A stretch of 16,079 bases of DNA, from positions 1 to 16,079 of the forward strand of contig JAPOOQ010000297.1 in assembly GCA_026713345.1 (NCBI GenBank), in the 5' to 3' direction. Shown here piece by piece: positions 14,071 through 16,079 of the stretch. Within the stretch, counting starts at the first letter, position 1. Each line of letters opens with the position of its first letter. A program made the position numbers and the translations under genes. Below the pieces are notes generated by a model. It had not been told where the DNA came from. It saw only the letters and a list, made by a program, of their open reading frames with translations, and searched no databases. The stretch comes from Gemmatimonadota bacterium (GTDB lineage: Bacteria > Gemmatimonadota > Gemmatimonadetes > Longimicrobiales > Gaopeijiaceae).

Positions 14071-15344
14071 GACAGTACGCTCCTGCCCGCGAATTCGGAC
14101 CGGGCTTCCAGGTCCTCCTCGATTCGCAGCAATTGGTTGTATTTGGCCACCCGGTCCGAGCGGCTCGGCGCGCCGGTCTTGATCAGTCCGGCCCCCGTGG
14201 CCACGGCCAGGTCCGCGATGAAGGTGTCCTCGGTTTCGCCGGACCGGTGCGAGATGATCGTCCCGAGACCGGCGTCGCCGGCCGCGCGCACGGCGTCCAG
14301 CGCCTCGCTGAGGGTGCCGATCTGGTTGACCTTCACGAGGATCGAGTTGGCGGCGCCGGTGCGGATCCCGCGCTCGAGCCGGTCCAGGTTGGTGGCGAAC
14401 AGGTCGTCGCCCACGATTCGGCAGCGCGCACCCACCCGCCCGGTCAGTGCGGTCCATCCCCCCCAGTCGTCCTCGTCCAGGGGGTCCTCGACGCTGACGA
14501 GCGAGAACCGGTCGATCATCCCTTCCCAGAAGTCGATCATGCCGCCGGTATCCAGCGATTTCCCGGACGACTTGTGGAAGGTGTAGCGGCCGTCCGCAAA
14601 GAACTCGGACGCGGCGGCATCGACCGCCAGCACCAGGTCCTCGCCCGGGCGGTACCCTGCCTCCTCGATCGCGCGCAGCACCACCTCGGCCGCCTCGGCA
14701 TCGGAGGACAGGTCGGGCGCGAATCCGCCCTCGTCGCCCACGGCCGTGCTCTTCCCTTCCCGGGTGAGGACGGCCTTGAGCGCGTGGAACACCTCGGTGC
14801 CCATGCGCAGTCCCTCGGTGAAGGTCGCGGCGCCCACCGGGAGCACCATGAATTCCTGGATGTCCACGTTGTTCGACGCGTGCGCCCCCCCGTTGACGAT
14901 GTTCATCATCGGGACGGGGAGGGTGACGGCCTCCGGGCCGCCCAGGTAGCGGTACAGAGGCAGCCCGCACTCCGACGCCGCCGCGCGGGCCGTGGCCAGG
15001 GACACCGCCAGCACCGCGTTGGCGCCCAGGCGTCCCTTGCCCCGCTCTCCGTCCAGCTCGGTCATGGTGCGGTCGAGGTCGCGCTGCTCGCGGGCCTCGA
15101 ACCCCCTGACCGCCTCCAGGATCTCGGTACGAACGTTGCTCACCGCCCTCCGAACCCCGCGCCCGAGGTATCGGTCCGGGTCGCCGTCGCGCAGCTCGAT
15201 CGCCTCGTGGCGACCGGTCGACGCTCCGCTGGGCACCGCCGCGCGTCCCCGGTGTCCCGTCTCCAGGATCACCTCGGCCTCGACGGTCGGGTTGCCGCGC
15301 GAATCCAGGATCTCGCGGGCGCGGACGTCTACGATGGCCGACAT
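14067..15344 (-). CDS. eno: Enolase (phosphopyruvate hydratase)
   Basis: Enolase interconverts 2-phosphoglycerate and phosphoenolpyruvate in glycolysis. The 425-residue product matches the family length (about 425-432). Conserved residues are visible: ILDSRGNPT (12-20), the SGASTG loop (39-44), H155 and E164 in NGGAHASNNVDIQEF, E205 in GDEGGFAP, metal ligands D242 (DAAASEF), E286 (VEDPLDEDDW) and D313 (GDDLFATN), K338 in VKVNQIGT, SHRSGETED (365-373) and K389 in IKTGAPSRSDR. The start at 15344 begins MSAIVDVRAREILDSRGNPT and has GGAGG 4 nt upstream. It lies 16 bp inside the plsC coding end, and its stop overlaps the ftsB start. The longer frame upstream is plsC read out of frame. Confidence 0.98.
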   Translation of the reverse strand: MSAIVDVRAREILDSRGNPTVEAEVILETGHRGRAAVPSGASTGRHEAIELRDGDPDRYLGRGVRRAVSNVRTEILEAVRGFEAREQRDLDRTMTELDGERGKGRLGANAVLAVSLATARAAASECGLPLYRYLGGPEAVTLPVPMMNIVNGGAHASNNVDIQEFMVLPVGAATFTEGLRMGTEVFHALKAVLTREGKSTAVGDEGGFAPDLSSDAEAAEVVLRAIEEAGYRPGEDLVLAVDAAASEFFADGRYTFHKSSGKSLDTGGMIDFWEGMIDRFSLVSVEDPLDEDDWGGWTALTGRVGARCRIVGDDLFATNLDRLERGIRTGAANSILVKVNQIGTLSEALDAVRAAGDAGLGTIISHRSGETEDTFIADLAVATGAGLIKTGAPSRSDRVAKYNQLLRIEEDLEARSEFAGRSVLS

Positions 15345-16039
15345 GTCGCCTCCGGTCTCCCGTTCAACAGCCTCGATACCGCTGAGTGCGCCTCGCGGGT
15401 CAGACGTCCGCGGTCCGCGAGTGTGAGCCCCTCCGTGCTGATGGGCTCGCCGACGCGGACCGTGGCCGTACCCGGGGCGATGATCCAGTCGCCCTTTTCC
15501 ATGATCGCCCGGGTGCCCGTCACCGCGACCGGCACCACGGGCACCTGTGACTTGATGGCCATCACGAAGGCGCCCTTCTTGAAGCGCGTGAGCTCTCCGG
15601 TGGGCGAGCGCGTGCCCTCCGGGAACATGATGATCGTCCTGCCCGCGCGGAACTGCTCGTCGACCTTGTGGAGCGATTCGATCGCCGCCTTGTGGTCGGA
15701 CCGGTCGATCGCGATGTGCCCGACCTTCTCCCAGGCCTGCCCGAGAAAAGGGACCCGTGACAGCTCCTTCTTCCCCACGAAGCTGAACTTCACCGGCAGC
15801 GAAGCGGCCAGCGCGAAGACGTCGAACCAGCTCTGGTGGTTGGAAACGAGCACCTGTCCGCGGTCCCGGCCGAGACGTTCGGGGTTCTCGATCACCGGCT
15901 TCACGCCTGCACCCCGGAGGACCATGGAACTCCACTCGGCGGTGGAGCGGTCCGCGTAGCGCCGGAAGCGACTGGGCCACAGGTAGCGGTACAGGATCAC
16001 CGATCCGCCCACGTAGGCGGTGGATACGGTAGCCACCAT
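15329..16039 (-). CDS. plsC: 1-acyl-sn-glycerol-3-phosphate acyltransferase (PlsC family)
   Basis: PlsC-type acyltransferases add the second acyl chain to lysophosphatidic acid at the inner membrane, giving phosphatidic acid. The protein shows all four family motifs: NHQSWFD (67-73, catalytic NH-X4-D), VGHIAIDRS (106-114), FPEGTRS (139-145) and VPVVPVAV (166-173). The ATG at 16039 gives 236 residues. However, the frame stays open to the right edge (the preceding codons read LRAVRAIWTY), so the true start may lie beyond the window and the N-terminal membrane helix would then be longer. The 3' end overlaps the eno start by 16 bp (15329-15344). It is probably the promoter-proximal visible gene of a plsC-eno-ftsB transcript. 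Confidence 0.9.
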   Translation of the reverse strand: MVATVSTAYVGGSVILYRYLWPSRFRRYADRSTAEWSSMVLRGAGVKPVIENPERLGRDRGQVLVSNHQSWFDVFALAASLPVKFSFVGKKELSRVPFLGQAWEKVGHIAIDRSDHKAAIESLHKVDEQFRAGRTIIMFPEGTRSPTGELTRFKKGAFVMAIKSQVPVVPVAVTGTRAIMEKGDWIIAPGTATVRVGEPISTEGLTLADRGRLTREAHSAVSRLLNGRPEATCRPS

Positions 16040-16079
16040 GTAGGTCCAGATCGCTCGGACGGCGCGTAGGGGGCCGGCC

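Noticed and set aside
14071..14970. Upstream extension of the ftsB frame.
   Set aside because: It is enolase read in another frame; the FtsB product begins at the ATG at 14070 with its own AGGAG.
15345..15980. Upstream extension of the enolase frame to 637 residues.
   Set aside because: Enolase conservation begins at MSAIVDVRAREILDSRGNP with a ribosome site just ahead; the extension is plsC out of frame.
1..16079. Possible mobile element, CRISPR array, toxin-antitoxin or phage defence genes.
   Set aside because: No transposase, integrase, terminal inverted repeats, spaced direct repeats or defence domains are visible. The MoxR cluster is closer to envelope-type MoxR loci than to known defence systems.

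Overview
The window is a dense, high-GC, gene-packed bacterial chromosome segment. It shows no insertion sequence, integrase, CRISPR array or phage gene. Gene content (an S46 dipeptidyl-peptidase lipoprotein, a MoxR/DUF58 membrane cluster, a long-spaced TilS, many 4-bp NTGA start/stop overlaps, GC-rich third positions) fits a Gemmatimonadota-like or other high-GC Gram-negative lineage. That assignment is an inference from style, not proof. The long antisense reading frames are GC-driven shadows.

Layout, left to right. (1) Bases 1-4211, minus strand: a lipoprotein S46 peptidase, a glycerophosphodiester phosphodiesterase and tilS (cut by the left edge), closely spaced or overlapping, probably one transcript. 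(2) Bases 4212-4395: a divergent intergenic region with inverted repeats. (3) Bases 4396-10803, plus strand: nfo (endonuclease IV), then a six-domain-family block of multi-pass membrane protein, DUF4129 protein, DUF4350 protein, MoxR AAA+ ATPase and DUF58 protein. Most of these genes are joined by 4-bp overlaps. (4) Bases 10781-12635, minus strand: a single 590-residue gene fusing an RDD domain to a SpoIIM (DUF95) domain, running tail-to-tail into the DUF58 gene, with a CAU-anticodon tRNA only 8 nt ahead of its start codon. (5) Bases 12743-13735, plus strand: a slipin/stomatin-type SPFH protein. (6) Bases 13732-16039, minus strand: plsC, eno and an ftsB/divIC-like gene, each overlapping the next.

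The most interesting unit is block 3 plus 4. MoxR ATPases act as chaperone-like partners for VWA-like proteins such as DUF58, and DUF4129, DUF4350, RDD and SpoIIM proteins are their recurrent membrane partners. The order, including a SpoIIM gene convergent with the DUF58 gene, resembles the actinobacterial moxR2 locus (Rv3689-Rv3695 in Mycobacterium tuberculosis, from memory). Here the RDD and SpoIIM partners are one polypeptide, which argues that they work as one membrane module. The function of this system is still poorly defined. The remaining genes are housekeeping: tRNA modification, DNA repair, phospholipid synthesis, glycolysis and cell division.
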